Shown: positions 23,277 through 33,803 of the stretch, one piece after another
Numbering within the stretch: position 1 is the first letter of the stretch
How the letters are laid out: every line of letters starts with the position of its first letter
DNA from: Leptasterias polaris
Taxonomy: Eukaryota; Echinodermata; Asteroidea; Forcipulatida; Asteriidae
Assembly (NCBI GenBank): GCA_037783415.1
Contig: JAZGTN010000022.1
Span: 8,034,001-8,098,000, forward strand
DNA: 64,000 nucleotides
Reading direction: 5' to 3'
Translations under genes and position numbers: made by a program
Notes under the pieces: model-generated
The model's database searches: none
The model's input: the letters and a program-made list of their open reading frames with translations, nothing else
What the model was told of the DNA's origin: nothing

Positions 23277-24144
23277 GACCGTTACGTCATTTCTCCCTTT
23301 TCAACCCTAAGTTATTTAAAATTCACTCAGTCAGTTTCCATTGTGGTTACTTTATACCTTTCTTTTCCGTTGGTCATTAGCGCAACCCTTTTTCCCTTTT
23401 CTAAGAAGTCTTTTCTACAGGAACTTTAAAATAAGGATGACATTGTTCAGTGGCGAAGAAAGAACACAGCCAAAGAAATGCCATTTCAACTACCCTGAGG
23501 CATCAACAACAAATTTATTAATCTATCTATTTATTTTTTTAAATTCCCAAGACGTCTAGGAAAACAATCACATCCTTGGAAAACATTACATAAAAATAAT
23601 ATTCACGGTAATTTTTGGCAAATAAGTAGCCAATTTCAACTTCACATTATTCTATATTTCGCGCGAAATTGAAAGCTTCACAAACAAGTCGTTCAATTTC
23701 ATTTTAATGTGTAAGCAATTTTTCTTTTGCGTCATGCAATTAAAACAAGTTTACTAATCCATTCAAAATGTTACAATCCACTTAAATAGCATTTAAAATC
23801 GCAGCAGTTGTTCGAAGACAGTTCTAGTTGCGTCTATTTGCTAGTTGAAGCTGACTTCGCATGGCTAAACAGTTTGTAACTAATTATAGGCCTAAGGCTA
23901 AATATTCACATGCCTCAAAGTGACATTGAATGACTTACAGTTTCAACTGAAGAGAAAATATCACTTTGATACTTATGCATGGAAGTGAAAGCTGCTTTTC
24001 GGCCAAGAAAATGACCGGGAAAAACCTAGATTAATCACCCAAAGTATTAAAACAGCTTCAACTTATAACGTAAGGCACCTACTGGGATGATCCGATGCAT
24101 AAAAATCCAACCCACTCTCGTGAAATCCACTCGTATAGGATGTT
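23277..24144. other. Downstream region of the TMEM79-like gene; no gene seen
   Basis: AT-rich. It probably includes the 3' UTR of the minus-strand gene ending at 24145; I could not place its polyadenylation site with confidence. Confidence 0.4.
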
Positions 24145-24289
24145 TTACTTATGCAAACCATGGGTAAAGCCTTGGTCAAACATAGCTATCAGATTGTACA
24201 CCATCATGCCGACGTTGGGTAACATAGCAATGCCGTAAGCAAACCCACGGTACTTGGGTCGAAGGGAGTACGAGGCCCAGTAAATGAAA
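24145..24289 (-). CDS. TMEM79-like exon 3 with TG acceptor
   Basis: Encodes FIYWASYSL...RGFAYGIAMLPN...YNLIAMF and stops at 24145. A long pyrimidine tract (TTTCTTCTTCTTTTTTCTCC, upstream of 24291) ends in TG, not AG, and splicing exactly after it restores the frame (CG+T, Arg-Phe-Ile-Tyr-Trp). There is no AG on this strand between about 24366 and 24290, and the AG at about 24366 would be out of frame. Confidence 0.65.
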
Positions 24290-25973
24290 CAGGAGAAAAA
24301 AGAAGAAGAAAGAAACAGAAATGAGGTTTGTAATAACATCATGTTTTTTAAGCACAAAATGACGATCTTTAATGCGCATGGCATACAATGAGATGTGATG
24401 GGATTGTGCCTTTGACGAGACAAGTACGTAATTTGGTACTTAATGAGAGAGATATTTGGCTATAAAGCCATCTCAGATTTGTCATTTGAAATAAATATAA
24501 GTAGAATAAACAAGCAACCTGAACAGCAGCCATTTTGCCAATTGTGAAAATTCTGAATGTGTGCCACGTTCTATGCTGCATCATCAAAAGCACAACTGCC
24601 TGAAATATTTTCCTTTAAATAATAATACCATATACTGAATGTGTACTTTATCTCGAAAGGACCTTCATTATGTTGAAAGGCTAGGTTTCTTTTTATTGAA
24701 CAAGATAAATCCTATGCGATAGTTCCCATCTGAAATACTGATGTGTTCCCCAACACCCGGTTTATTTATTTATTGTTGTTGATTTGCAAAAACAAAATCA
24801 AAATTATCAAAATATGCTTTCTAAGAAGACAAGAAAAAGGGAGAAATAAAAAGAACATACCCCAACATCCTGGCCAATATATAATTTGATGATAATTTTC
24901 ACAGATTATATTGTTTGGTGAATTGATCAAAAAAAATCTCTAAATTAATCTAGCTGAAATAAATACATAAATTATTTGTCAGTGCAACAGAGGAGAAACA
25001 GTGATTGAGACTTACCGACCAATCACCCAGATCCCAATGCACACAGGAACCATCTTGAGATATTCATCCGGTATGAAGGTTACCATGACGACGATATTAA
25101 TGAAGAGCATGATGTATTGCTCCATGGTGTGACGTACGTAGTGCTCGGTAGTCACAAGATACTTGGCTTCACTGCCTCTAAGACGTCCAAACATGAGAGA
25201 GAGGATGCCTGCAGATGCAAGAAGGTTGAATGACAAGGACCGTATTGTGTGACACGGACCGTATACATACCAACTTGGGGAGAGGGCAAGGGGGTGGGGG
25301 AGGGGTCACATTACTATGGGGAAAGGGCCGGGCGCACAACAACAATTCAATTTTCATTGCGTGTAGGTGAAGATTTTGCACAAGGGAAACTGACTGGGTA
25401 AATTTAAATGATTTTGGGTTGAACAAAGACAAATTTACTTGAGCGAGATTCGAACCAACGACCTCCGGATTTACGTGCCGGCGCTCCACATACAGAGCTA
25501 TCTAGCCCTATTTTGGTGGTCTCCCTACTTTGGCAATAACTTTTTTCGGGGGTGCCAGTCAGAAGATTTTGTGTAAGAAAAATACAAACGTAAATTAAAA
25601 CAGTTTTAGTTGGCCAAAATTCCCCCCCCCCCCCCTAGAAATGGTGTTTCCTCTCAATACGTTATTTTCCCTGCTGGTCACAGACAATGTACTCATTAAA
25701 CATAACTATTGACTAAAATACTTCACTTAAACAAAACTGCTTGTGCCTATGTTTACTAAAAGTTGAAGTAATTGCCCAGCCCTGACACCTCAGGGCGAAC
25801 GCGAGCCGCTCGGCCATGCCGAGTAGAGGCGGCACCTTCACCGGTAAGAAAAAGAACCCCACGTAGGTCAGAACGGGCACGATGAAGAAGGTACTGACCG
25901 TCAGCATCATACCGAAGACATTCATCCTGGTCTTGGCCTGGAACTGGAAGGATTGGTCCAAGTCGGGATTCAT
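24145..25973 (-). CDS. TMEM79-like MAPEG-domain membrane protein (3 exons)
   Basis: Assembled from exons 25973-25757, 25208-25016 and 24289-24145 (intron phases 1 and 2), giving 184 residues plus stop. The protein is nearly all membrane: TM1 about 18-44 (from MNVFGMMLTVS), then ERLAFALRC leading into TM2 about 58-80, a loop GRLRGSEAKYL, TM3 beginning at TMEQYIMLFINIVV, and TM4 around GIWVIGRFIYWASY. The closing KYRGFAYGIAMLPN/YNLIAMF block is characteristic of the MAPEG domain of TMEM79 (mattrin) as I know it; microsomal glutathione transferases share the fold. Vertebrate TMEM79 works in trans-Golgi and secretory membranes; a role here is inference. It is short because it lacks the vertebrate cytosolic N-terminus. 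Intron 2 lacks an AG acceptor (see exon 3). An upstream ATG in another frame overlaps this start. Confidence 0.75.
25016..25208 (-). CDS. TMEM79-like exon 2
   Basis: The acceptor is a clear pyrimidine tract ending CATCTGCAG|GC at 25209/25208, and the donor is CG|GTAAGT at 25016/25015. It encodes the end of TM2, the GRLRGSE loop, TM3 and most of TM4 up to VIGR, and ends in phase 2. Confidence 0.8.
25240..25515 (-). mobile_element. tRNA-derived SINE in intron 1 of the TMEM79-like gene
   Basis: The head (25512 to 25441, minus strand) has tRNA-like order: GGGCTAGATAGCTC, an A-box-like GCTCTGTATGTGGAGCG, then a B box GGTTCGAATCT. The acceptor-stem halves do not pair, so it is not a functional tRNA gene. 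The body runs on through 'GTTCAACCCAAAATC' and 'CCCAGTCAGTTTCCC' blocks. Confidence 0.7.
25757..25973 (-). CDS. TMEM79-like exon 1 (coding part)
   Basis: Starts at ATG 25973 (MNPDLDQSF), with A at -3. It ends at 25757 before GTAAAC, leaving phase 1. A nearer GT (25789) gives a better donor, but would delete most of TM2; reading on to 25757 keeps ALRCQGWAITSTF joined to SILSLMFG and preserves the helix. The frame has a stop 24 bases upstream of the ATG. Confidence 0.65.
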
Positions 25974-26044
25974 GCTGGGGAGGGTCTTCTCGATGAACCT
26001 TCTTCAGAGGTAACCTTTCTCAGCATCTTGCCTAGCTTCGTCAT
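25970..26044 (-). promoter_or_regulatory. Upstream ORF overlapping the TMEM79-like start
   Basis: A 24-codon ORF (MTKLGKMLRKVTSEE...) with strong start context (GTCACCATGA). Its TGA stop overlaps the main ATG as ATGA (25973-25970). It is preceded by an acceptor (TTTTCAG at about 26075), so the leader is spliced. It could be a regulatory uORF, or a single-base error hiding an N-terminal extension of the main protein. Confidence 0.4.
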
Positions 26045-26164
26045 GGTGACCGAATAGGAAGAACTCTCTGAAAACAACAACAGTTTGATTAATAACAAGA
26101 TATTTAGGGGGATATTTTGATTTTTCTGAGTTATTATTAAATAATCACTAGAACTGTTAAGCAT

Positions 26165-28362
26165 TAATTGAACAAATAATGGTCTTTGCCGATTACTAAA
26201 CAGTCAAAACTGTATACCTCTTTATGAAGCTAGTGTACAAAACCATCTTCATCATAAACAATCAATTTAGTGTTTTTTGTTTGTTTTTGCAAATGACACA
26301 GTAAGCATTCCCATGGTGCTTGTCATTTTGTTGTTCTTCATAATTTACGGTGAAGCAGAGTAGGGGAAATATTTTGGGAATAGTGATTTTGATCACAAGT
26401 TTATCATGAACAAGATATTTGGCTAAAGGGCCATCGCAGATTTGTCCTTTAAAGAATATGAGAAAACAACAAGCAATTTTCAAGATTTTCAAAATGGCTG
26501 CCATTGCTTGTTATTCTACCTGATTTTTTTTTTCAAAGGACAGATCTTTGATGGTCCGATAGACAAAGGTTTTTCTGATACTCTGACCATATGCCAAACT
26601 CAATGTTTGTATTATCAAAGACACAATCCCATCACCTTACCTGTCGTACTGTTTGGGTTTTAAAAAGTCAGAATCACCTCCAACCTTAATCCAAAATAAT
26701 TAACACAATGAATTTATTAAAATGAAATATTAAAAACCACAAAGTTAAACTTACTCTTGTTTAGTGTTTCAGCAAGACGTATTGTGAGAAATGACGACAT
26801 ACGCACACAAGGAACACTGCAATGGGCCATCGCATAGTGAACAGTAACAATCAATCACGATCAATAACTCAAAAACGATAATGGAGTTGCGATAAAGAGT
26901 CCTGGAAACATCCCCTTTCAAAGTCAAATCCCAATATCGATTAAGGAGCCTAATTTGTGGGAATTTTCCCACAAATTTGTGCGCAGCTACTGTTTTTAGT
27001 GTAATGTTTAGGACATTCTCTTTTTACGTGTAGACACACTGTAAAAGGTCATTATTTTATTATCGGATTTAACAACTTTTGGGTAATTAATAGTAATTTG
27101 CAGCACTAATGAAAAAATGATTAGTTTACATTGGGTCTACTTTTTAAGAGCGGAAGATCAAATTCTGAATGTAGTGTGTGAAATAGTGCATAATCAAAAT
27201 GTTTTGTTATTGTGTGTAACAAAATAATGTGGTTTGTCCGTGTAAGACCAAACACACTACCTTCTAATATTAACCTAAAGTCAATTCTGAGTATAAGCAA
27301 AATGTATGCGCAAATAAATTGTATATATGAATTATTGAATTTCTTTCCCTGCACTCCGCCGAAATAAAATAGTTGGTATCCGTCAGGAGGTGTGCAGAAT
27401 AAAGTCTTAGGCATAGTTTTGAAAGTACGCCCTCTGTTGTTTATCATGGCCAACAAAAAGTCGCAGTGTCCCATGTTTTGTTTGGGTGCGCATCACATTA
27501 ATAGGCCTAAGGTTCCCAATCCATAATGAATTATAAATAATATATAAAAATATTAAAAATATTGAAATCACGTCAAAATTATTTGCTGACATCTTAACTT
27601 CCGTTTTCCTTTCAACTTTTGTGAGATTAGCCATTCAAGTTTGAAAATACCCCTGAGCCTCCTTCAAACAGGCCAGACTCGGGAAAATTACCCTAAACGC
27701 TCGTGATTAAAATAAGGCAATTTTTTTCGGGGCCCAGTGATACCCATCATTCTCCAGATTGAAAGTCAACAATAGTCAGGGCAAAATATTGGAACATTTG
27801 CAACAATCTCCAATAGCCATGACATGACCACCCCGCCGTCACCCCAGAATGCCTGGCACTAAGGGCTCGATCGCAACACTCTTCTTGCAACTTTGGTTTA
27901 AAAAGATCGTTTTACATGTATTACCCAATGAGCTTACGTGCATCATCATATCGTGTGAGTATGTACATGTTGTGATTGTGCGCATGGCACCCATCAGCAG
28001 TGAGACCGGTGGGACCGAGCGATAACCCGCTAGCATTGTCAAGACGCACACAAAAAATTTAGACAACTTCACAAATGAATTTCAGCTAGAGAGTATACCA
28101 TAACTATAATGTTATTAACAACTTTCATTTCTTTACATACATAAATATAATCTAATTTACGACCAACCAATATCATTAAACAAATAAATCTACCCATGTG
28201 AAAATCAAATTAACCGGATTTGTTTACATCACTATACACATGTCTGCATTGACGTTTTAAAATCGTGAAAATAATCATAAATTATAAATTATTCTTGTTT
28301 AGAATGCTTTCGCATCTGGTAAAAATTCATTCAATACATTTTACCGGTTGTTTATTTTTGCC
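26165..28362. other. No gene recognised; interspersed repeat fragments
   Basis: Fragments such as 'GATATTTGGCTAAAGGGCCATCGCAGATTTGTC' variants (about 26417 here, related copy about 24449) mark an old repeat. The A/T-rich remainder shows no exons. Confidence 0.4.
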
Positions 28363-28577
28363 ATGAACCGACGTATCGGGTATTTTGTGTCAATTTCGTT
28401 TTCGTGCACAATATTAGTTATTTTGTTCTTTTCATTCAGGTTGTCTAAAAATGCTCTCATTAGTTTTGATACGAATGAATTTATCATTACAGACATCCAA
28501 AAAGGATCTCGAGTTGTGGACATCGATCAATTTCACTCCATATATTTCTGTACACTAACATTATTGAGCATCACGTC
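28363..28577 (+). CDS. Possible first exon of a type II membrane protein (unidentified)
   Basis: From ATG 28363 (MNRRIGYF) the frame stays open to a consensus donor TC|GTAAGTG at 28577/28578 and stops just inside the intron. It encodes a short basic N-terminus, a strong transmembrane helix (VSISFSCTILVILFFSF) and a lumenal-looking stretch: the layout of Golgi glycosyltransferases or sulfotransferases. No following exon was found in the window, so this is only a candidate. Confidence 0.3.
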
Positions 28578-29640
28578 GTAAGTGATAGGAGGGCGCCCCT
28601 GCTACGAATTGTAAAAGGCATTTTCACTATGCATTCGTCGGTGATTTTCTACTACTTAGTACAGTTGATGAATTTGAATGGTTGACCAGCCTCTGGCTGT
28701 CGTGGCTTTAACGAAATTGAATGACCAGTGGGTGCTTAACTGTTGAAGTTAAATTGCTCCGTTTGACTGTTGAATGCTGATACGGCGGAGCATTCATGTT
28801 CAAACGTATAATTGAATGAGTCAGGTGTTAAATTGAACAAATGTTCTTTGTTGAAATTGGTAGGAAAAACCTAAAGTATAAGTTTCTCCGGTCATTACGG
28901 AAAACATCCCGGATACGTCAGTTCGTAAAACGATGCTTTGTGTTTATTTGGAATATGTGCATACGATGAACGCAGGTAGGATTTTTGAAAATCATAATTC
29001 TTAGCGATGAATGGAAGGGGTCGACCTATCCGCTGTAATAATCGGCATACTTAATTAAGTAAAACTCTACAAAGCTAACTATTTTCTCATTCACCACCTT
29101 TGTTGCAATATCCCCATTGATGATTACCTGGGCCCCATTTCATTTAGCCTTTGGTCGAAACGTATGGGCATTAACTATTTAATTATACCATGTCTATTTG
29201 GTTAATAAGCAGTTTCCAACTGCTAGTTCTATTTTCTCAAACTTTTATATAATAATGTAAAATTGTAGATTTTTAAAGTATGGCTAAAATATTAAAATAC
29301 ATGTAAGGTAAAAGCGTAAAACTTTAATTTGCAAAATTCAGATATCTGTCCATGGCATGACTGACCGGTTGTTGCCAGGGTCTGTACAAGTAAAATCGTC
29401 TCGTCCAACAACGATGATGTGGGTTTACTTTTTCATCTCACACCTTTTTCATCTTCAAATTGCAATAAATTATTATTCATTAACATTATTAATTAATATT
29501 ATAACATATATAACTCTATATATTATTCACACTTCATTTAGGCCTATATCATTGACTTAGTCAAACACGTACGATCGAACGTGTACAAAACATCTCTGAC
29601 GAAACATAAACAATGTTCAATGTTGTTTGTAAACAATACC
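28578..29640. other. No gene recognised
   Basis: AT-rich, no supported exon. Confidence 0.4.
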
Positions 29641-29652
29641 GTACAGTACCGG

Positions 29653-29755
29653 AAAAGTGGATGCATTGATTACGTATTTCCAAAAGTGGATGCATTGATT
29701 ACGTATTTCCAAAAGTGGATGCATTGATTACGTATTGATTACGTATTTCCAAAAG
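29653..29755. repeat. Minisatellite, 29-bp unit
   Basis: Three to four copies of 'AAAAGTGGATGCATTGATTA' followed by CGTATTTCC; the third has a short internal duplication of GATTACGTATT. Confidence 0.9.
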
Positions 29756-29924
29756 CGCTCATTATTTTCCTAATACAAATAATGCAGAGCTACATATTTT
29801 TGGAATTTGAAGATTCATTTTTCCATGCACCCTGACATGGTTGATTTTAGGAGGTGCTGTTGTGCAAACTGCAGCAAACCAAGTCAGAAACACCGGGGCG
29901 ACCCCCTTCTCATCATCGATAAGT

Positions 29925-30105
29925 GTAGGTTATTTCACGTGCATTACACAACACACTGGACCAACGGCTTTATGTCCCATCCGAAGGACGAAACAAATGT
30001 GGTTAAGCGCCTTGCAATTGTCAAGACTGGGACTCGAACCAACACTGATCAGAACTTGGGGCTTAAAAGTCCGTTGAGCTTCACGGCTCGGCCACGACAG
30101 GCCAC
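29925..30105 (-). mobile_element. tRNA-derived SINE
   Basis: Minus-strand head (30104 to about 30026) with CGTGGCCGAGCCGTGAAGC (A box) and GTTGGTTCGAGTCCC (B box), like Leu/Ser-type tRNAs. It is followed by 'AAGGCGCTTAACCACATTTG' and 'GGATGGGACATAAAGCCG' body blocks. Not a functional tRNA. Confidence 0.75.
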
Positions 30106-30910
30106 AGACTTGTTGCAGCACTCGTTTTTACACAGCACTAAAGATTCATCGTCAATATCTCCATGATTTGTATTGTGACGTCATACTTTGACTAGCATTT
30201 AAGATTGATACACAGCTTAAGATCACTCTTTAGCTCTTTGCGAAATAGGCCCCTATTGTGATGTGATTGAATTTATTCACGGTTTCCTCACCTCTTTGGA
30301 CCACGGTTCGAATCTCACTTTAGACCAAAAGCCTTGCATGTCGATTGGATTTCAGTCCCATTCTGACGTTTATAGATCAGGTTTTCCTTCCCGTGTCAAA
30401 CATTTCTTCAACATTTTCTCTTCACAGTATTCAGTTTTACCCGTTACAGTTCAAGGCACTTTGAGGATTCTTTGGTCTCTCTACCCGAGAGATAAAATAA
30501 TGTTATAATAATGAAAGTGTATTCCACTGAAATTATGATGTTTCAATTCAACGACACACCTGTAGATTTGTATTAACACTTTAATATATTATTTCCCCTG
30601 GTAAAGGCACGGATGTGTAGGCCTACAATCATATAATTATAACTCTTAGTATTTTAAAATTCCCCTTTAATTAACATTAAGCGTACAATTGGAGAGTCCA
30701 CACAGTTTCCAAAGATTTAAAAAGGATAAAATAATCCGCCCCCCCCCCCCCCAAAAAAAAGAGCAAAAAAAAAGAAAAAAGCACGGCACCTTGCAAACTC
30801 GGCACAAGCACAAATACAAACTCGGCACACAGTCCGAAACCATCGCCGGGAATTACTGCTAATGTTTTTGCAACTTTAGACCATGTTTTGATTGGCCGAC
30901 CTTACAACAT
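30106..30910. other. No gene recognised; poly-C tract
   Basis: Contains a C-run followed by A-rich sequence at 30738-30780. No exon was supported. It flanks the young LTR element on the left. Confidence 0.4.
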
Positions 30911-31156
30911 TGTTGTGGAGTTCATTGATATGTAAATGTTGTAACACCCCTCTTAGTAAATGTTGGTATCGCCTACATCTTTATAAGTGGTCACGGCCAG
31001 TTGGTTCGACTCAGTTGGCATCGGGGGCGTTGGACCGGACGAGTGTAACCATAGAACTTCAATAAAATGGTGTTAGTTTGTCGTTGCTAATTAATTGCTG
31101 AGTTTGCGGTTACTTATTTCCTATACGTGTTTCCGGTTTAAGTTGACGTTATAACA
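30911..31156 (+). repeat. 5' LTR of the gypsy element
   Basis: 246 bp, TG...CA ends. It contains a TATAAG box-like sequence (about 30981) and AATAAA (about 31069), so promoter and polyadenylation signals are present. Confidence 0.9.
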
Positions 31157-31348
31157 AATGGTGGAAAATCCGGGTACATATATTGTGTCCAGCGCCCCTG
31201 CCGGCTGACCTTGCCGATTTCGGTAAGTAACTATTTCTTAAATGGCATCAATTTGATTTTAAATGGTTTGTGTGATATTGTATTGTTATTTTGGAATTTA
31301 GGTATATTGTCTAGGTAGAAAATTTAACGTATTTCTTAAGTGTTATTT

Positions 31349-32059
31349 ATGGAAGACAAACCAGACATGACAAACAAATATGATATGTCCTCCACCGGAG
31401 TTAAATATTCTGGCAGTCCTAATGACGATATCGATGAATTTATGGCAAAATTCGAAACCATAGCAGCTTTGAGAGATTTTACCGATGTTAAAAAGGTGTT
31501 GGCCGTGATTTCTCGGATTGATGGTCATGCCCGTATCTTTTTGGATACTGTTCCTAAAGAATTAAAAACTTCTGTTGAAGATATACAGAAAATTTTGAAA
31601 GATCATTTTCAGGGCGATTCATGGGTGTGGCAGGTTGAAACAAAATTGCTTGAACGAAAACAGATACTTTCTGAATCATTGGATGATTATGCCACAGATG
31701 TTATGCGCAGGTGCCGACAGATCAAGAAATCAAGTGACGAATGCCTTTCTATATTTGTTCGTGGTTTGCTGCCGGAATTGCGAGCCTTTGTGTTTTCAAA
31801 GCAGCCCAAATCTTTTCACGATGCTTTAGACTACGCTAGGCTTGGTGTTTCCGTACAGCAAACCGCACAAGAGAGTACATGTAAGTCTAAACAATCTGTG
31901 CCTGAACGGAATGATCAAAATACCGGTGTCTTTGTAAACGCTATTCATGCATCATTAGATTCATTGAAAGACACGGTTAACTCTATGGCAGGTAGACTAG
32001 AGAGATTGGAACAGTGTGTAGAACTGGGACAACAAAAACAGTACCGTTCATTGCACTAG
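31349..32059 (+). CDS. Gypsy Gag-like protein
   Basis: A 236-residue frame from ATG 31349 (MEDKPDMTNKYD). It has the retrotransposon gag helical core: DDIDEFMAKFETIAALRDF, then SRIDGHARIFLDTVP, ILKDHFQ, and the LLERKQILSESLDDYATDVMRRC block. The C-terminus is a predicted coiled coil (SLDSLKDTVNSMAGRLERLEQ) that ends abruptly at the internal deletion. No CCHC zinc knuckle remains; it would have been in or next to the deleted part. Confidence 0.85.
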   Translation: MEDKPDMTNKYDMSSTGVKYSGSPNDDIDEFMAKFETIAALRDFTDVKKVLAVISRIDGHARIFLDTVPKELKTSVEDIQKILKDHFQGDSWVWQVETKLLERKQILSESLDDYATDVMRRCRQIKKSSDECLSIFVRGLLPELRAFVFSKQPKSFHDALDYARLGVSVQQTAQESTCKSKQSVPERNDQNTGVFVNAIHASLDSLKDTVNSMAGRLERLEQCVELGQQKQYRSLH

Positions 32060-32087
32060 GTGGCCCATTCTTACTGCACTTTCTAAT

Positions 32088-33182
32088 ATGGAGGCATCGA
32101 CTGTTGCCCGTATGTTTTTCGATAAGGTAATATGTGAACATGGTTGTCCGAAAACTCTGCTCAGTGACAGAGGAACGAACTTTCTTAGCAAAATTGTTAT
32201 GGAAGTTTGTCGTATAATGCAAACTCAAAAACTGAACACTAGTGCCTATCACCCTGCATGTAACGCTATTCAGGAGAGATTCAATTCGGTCATTTTAGAC
32301 ACTATCTCCCATTATGTGAATGAGTTTCACAATAATTGGGATGAGTATCTTGGAGTAGTTCAATTTGCTTACAGAACTACTCCTGCTGAAAACTCAGTGG
32401 GATATAGCCCGTTTTTTCTGTTGTACGGGAGAGAGGCTAGGTTGCCTTTGGAGGTAACACTATCCCAGTATAATCACCCTGACAAATCTGTCAGAGATCA
32501 CCTTCATCAGCTAATTTCACAACTAGAGATTTTTCGTGGTGTATCTAAAAAATGTGCTGAAATGAATCAAATCAAAATGAAGACCTATTTTGACAAAGCA
32601 ACTCAAGACGTAGAGTATCAAGTTGGTGATACTGTTTGGATTTATATCCCGGTGGTACAAAAGGGACTTTCTCGCAAATTGGCAAAGTTTTGGGCTGGAC
32701 CTTATCTCTTAGTAGAGCAGACGGGCCCTGTAAATTTTCGAGTTAGAAATCTGGAAAATAATAAGCTACTTTCGACACCGGTTCACGTTAATCGTATGAA
32801 ATTTGCTTACAATAGATTTGTACGTCCAGGTAATGATATCACACCAAGTGACCTAGAACAGAATATTTCTTTGCCAATATTGTCTGACGAAGACTGTCCA
32901 GAAGATATTTTTGTTCCACTTAAGTCCAAACAGGAGTTGAGTCAGCAAGCTTCCCCAGCTTCTATTGTACCTGGAATACCTACCATTCCAGTAGAACAAA
33001 CTAAGGAATATGAAATAGCGTGTATACTGCGGGGTAGATACAAGAATAAACGTCTTGAATACTTGATTAAATGGAAAGGATTTTCTGATAACGAAGATAC
33101 ATGGGAACCAGAAACAAACCTAAACGAGGCGGCTTTAGAGTATTTGAAAAACAATTCAGTAAGAATCACAGGAAAATTATAA
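32088..33182 (+). CDS. Gypsy integrase C-terminal part with chromodomain (truncated)
   Basis: A 364-residue frame; the same frame is open upstream to about 32050, reading ...CTRWPILTALSN. It retains the second catalytic region (LLSDRGTNF) and the Glu block (YHPACNAIQERFN), but the first Asp is lost at the deletion junction. A GPY/F-type module (LAKFWAGPYLLVEQTGPVNFRV) follows. The protein ends in a chromodomain (YEIACILRGRYKNKRLEYLIKWKGF, then TWEP), which in chromoviruses guides integration into marked chromatin. It has no start of its own; normally it is part of Pol. Confidence 0.88.
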   Translation: MEASTVARMFFDKVICEHGCPKTLLSDRGTNFLSKIVMEVCRIMQTQKLNTSAYHPACNAIQERFNSVILDTISHYVNEFHNNWDEYLGVVQFAYRTTPAENSVGYSPFFLLYGREARLPLEVTLSQYNHPDKSVRDHLHQLISQLEIFRGVSKKCAEMNQIKMKTYFDKATQDVEYQVGDTVWIYIPVVQKGLSRKLAKFWAGPYLLVEQTGPVNFRVRNLENNKLLSTPVHVNRMKFAYNRFVRPGNDITPSDLEQNISLPILSDEDCPEDIFVPLKSKQELSQQASPASIVPGIPTIPVEQTKEYEIACILRGRYKNKRLEYLIKWKGFSDNEDTWEPETNLNEAALEYLKNNSVRITGKL

Positions 33183-33557
33183 TTTGTAAAAGGTGATGTA
33201 TTTTTGAAAGTTTATTGTGTATTTATGTATACCTATTCTGATTGTACGCTGTAGATGCCATTTAAAAATAGTGTAATCTTGTTTGTATATAATTTGGGGA
33301 TAATGTAATTAATGGGTATTTCCTCAAATGTTGTCATATTGCCGGCAATAACCATCGGAGTTCGGACGATGAGGGATTGGGATCTCGTGGCCTGGCCAGC
33401 CCGCGGACAACAAGATCTTCCACAAGGATCACCATCTCTTCTTCGTGTGGACAAGATTGACGATGGTAGACAGCGAATTTAACAAGAGGAATCAACTGCA
33501 AGTTTTGTTAAATTGTAATTAAATTGCCAGGAGCCAGTTTTATTTTGGGGTGGCGTA

Positions 33558-33803
33558 TGTTGTGGAGTTCATTGATATGTAAATGTTGTAACACCCCTCT
33601 TAGTAAATGTTGGTATCGCCTACATCTTTATAAGTGGTCACGGCCAGTTGGTTCGACTCAGTTGGCATCGGGGGCGTTGGACCGGACGAGTGTAACCATA
33701 GAACTTCAATAAAATGGTGTTAGTTTGTCGTTGCTAATTAATTGCTGAGTTTGCGGTTACTTATTTCCTATACGTGTTTCCGGTTTAAGTTGACGTTATA
33801 ACA
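33558..33803 (+). repeat. Second LTR of the gypsy element
   Basis: Same 246 bp as 30911-31156, offset 2,647 bp, with no difference seen by eye. It is followed by another copy of the internal region, so it acts both as 3' LTR of the first unit and 5' LTR of the second. Confidence 0.9.

Larger units (their letters stand above)
30911..33803 (+). mobile_element. Ty3/gypsy chromovirus-like LTR element, internally deleted
   Basis: Two 246-bp LTRs (30911-31156 and 33558-33803), each beginning TGTTGTGGAG and ending TTATAACA, appear identical by eye. A primer-binding-like TGGTGGAAAATCCGGG follows LTR1 and a G-rich tract precedes LTR2. Inside are gag (31349-32059) and then directly the integrase C-terminal two thirds plus chromodomain (32088-33182). 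Protease, reverse transcriptase, RNase H and the first integrase catalytic Asp are missing, so it is non-autonomous. A second partial internal copy continues after LTR2. Confidence 0.9.

Noticed and set aside
25441..25512. Possible tRNA gene
   Set aside because: A and B boxes are visible, but the acceptor stem does not pair and SINE body sequence follows.
25787..25973. Shorter exon 1 of the TMEM79-like gene ending near 25787-25789
   Set aside because: These donors either break the phase or delete most of TM2; reading on to 25757 keeps both phase and helix.
30026..30104. Possible Leu/Ser tRNA gene
   Set aside because: Same reason: tRNA-like head continuous with SINE body, acceptor ends not complementary.
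29807..30166. 119-codon plus-strand frame
   Set aside because: Lies across a minus-strand tRNA-derived SINE, which explains the sequence.
31983..32252. 89-codon minus-strand frame and other antisense frames in the gypsy element
   Set aside because: Shadows of gag and integrase.
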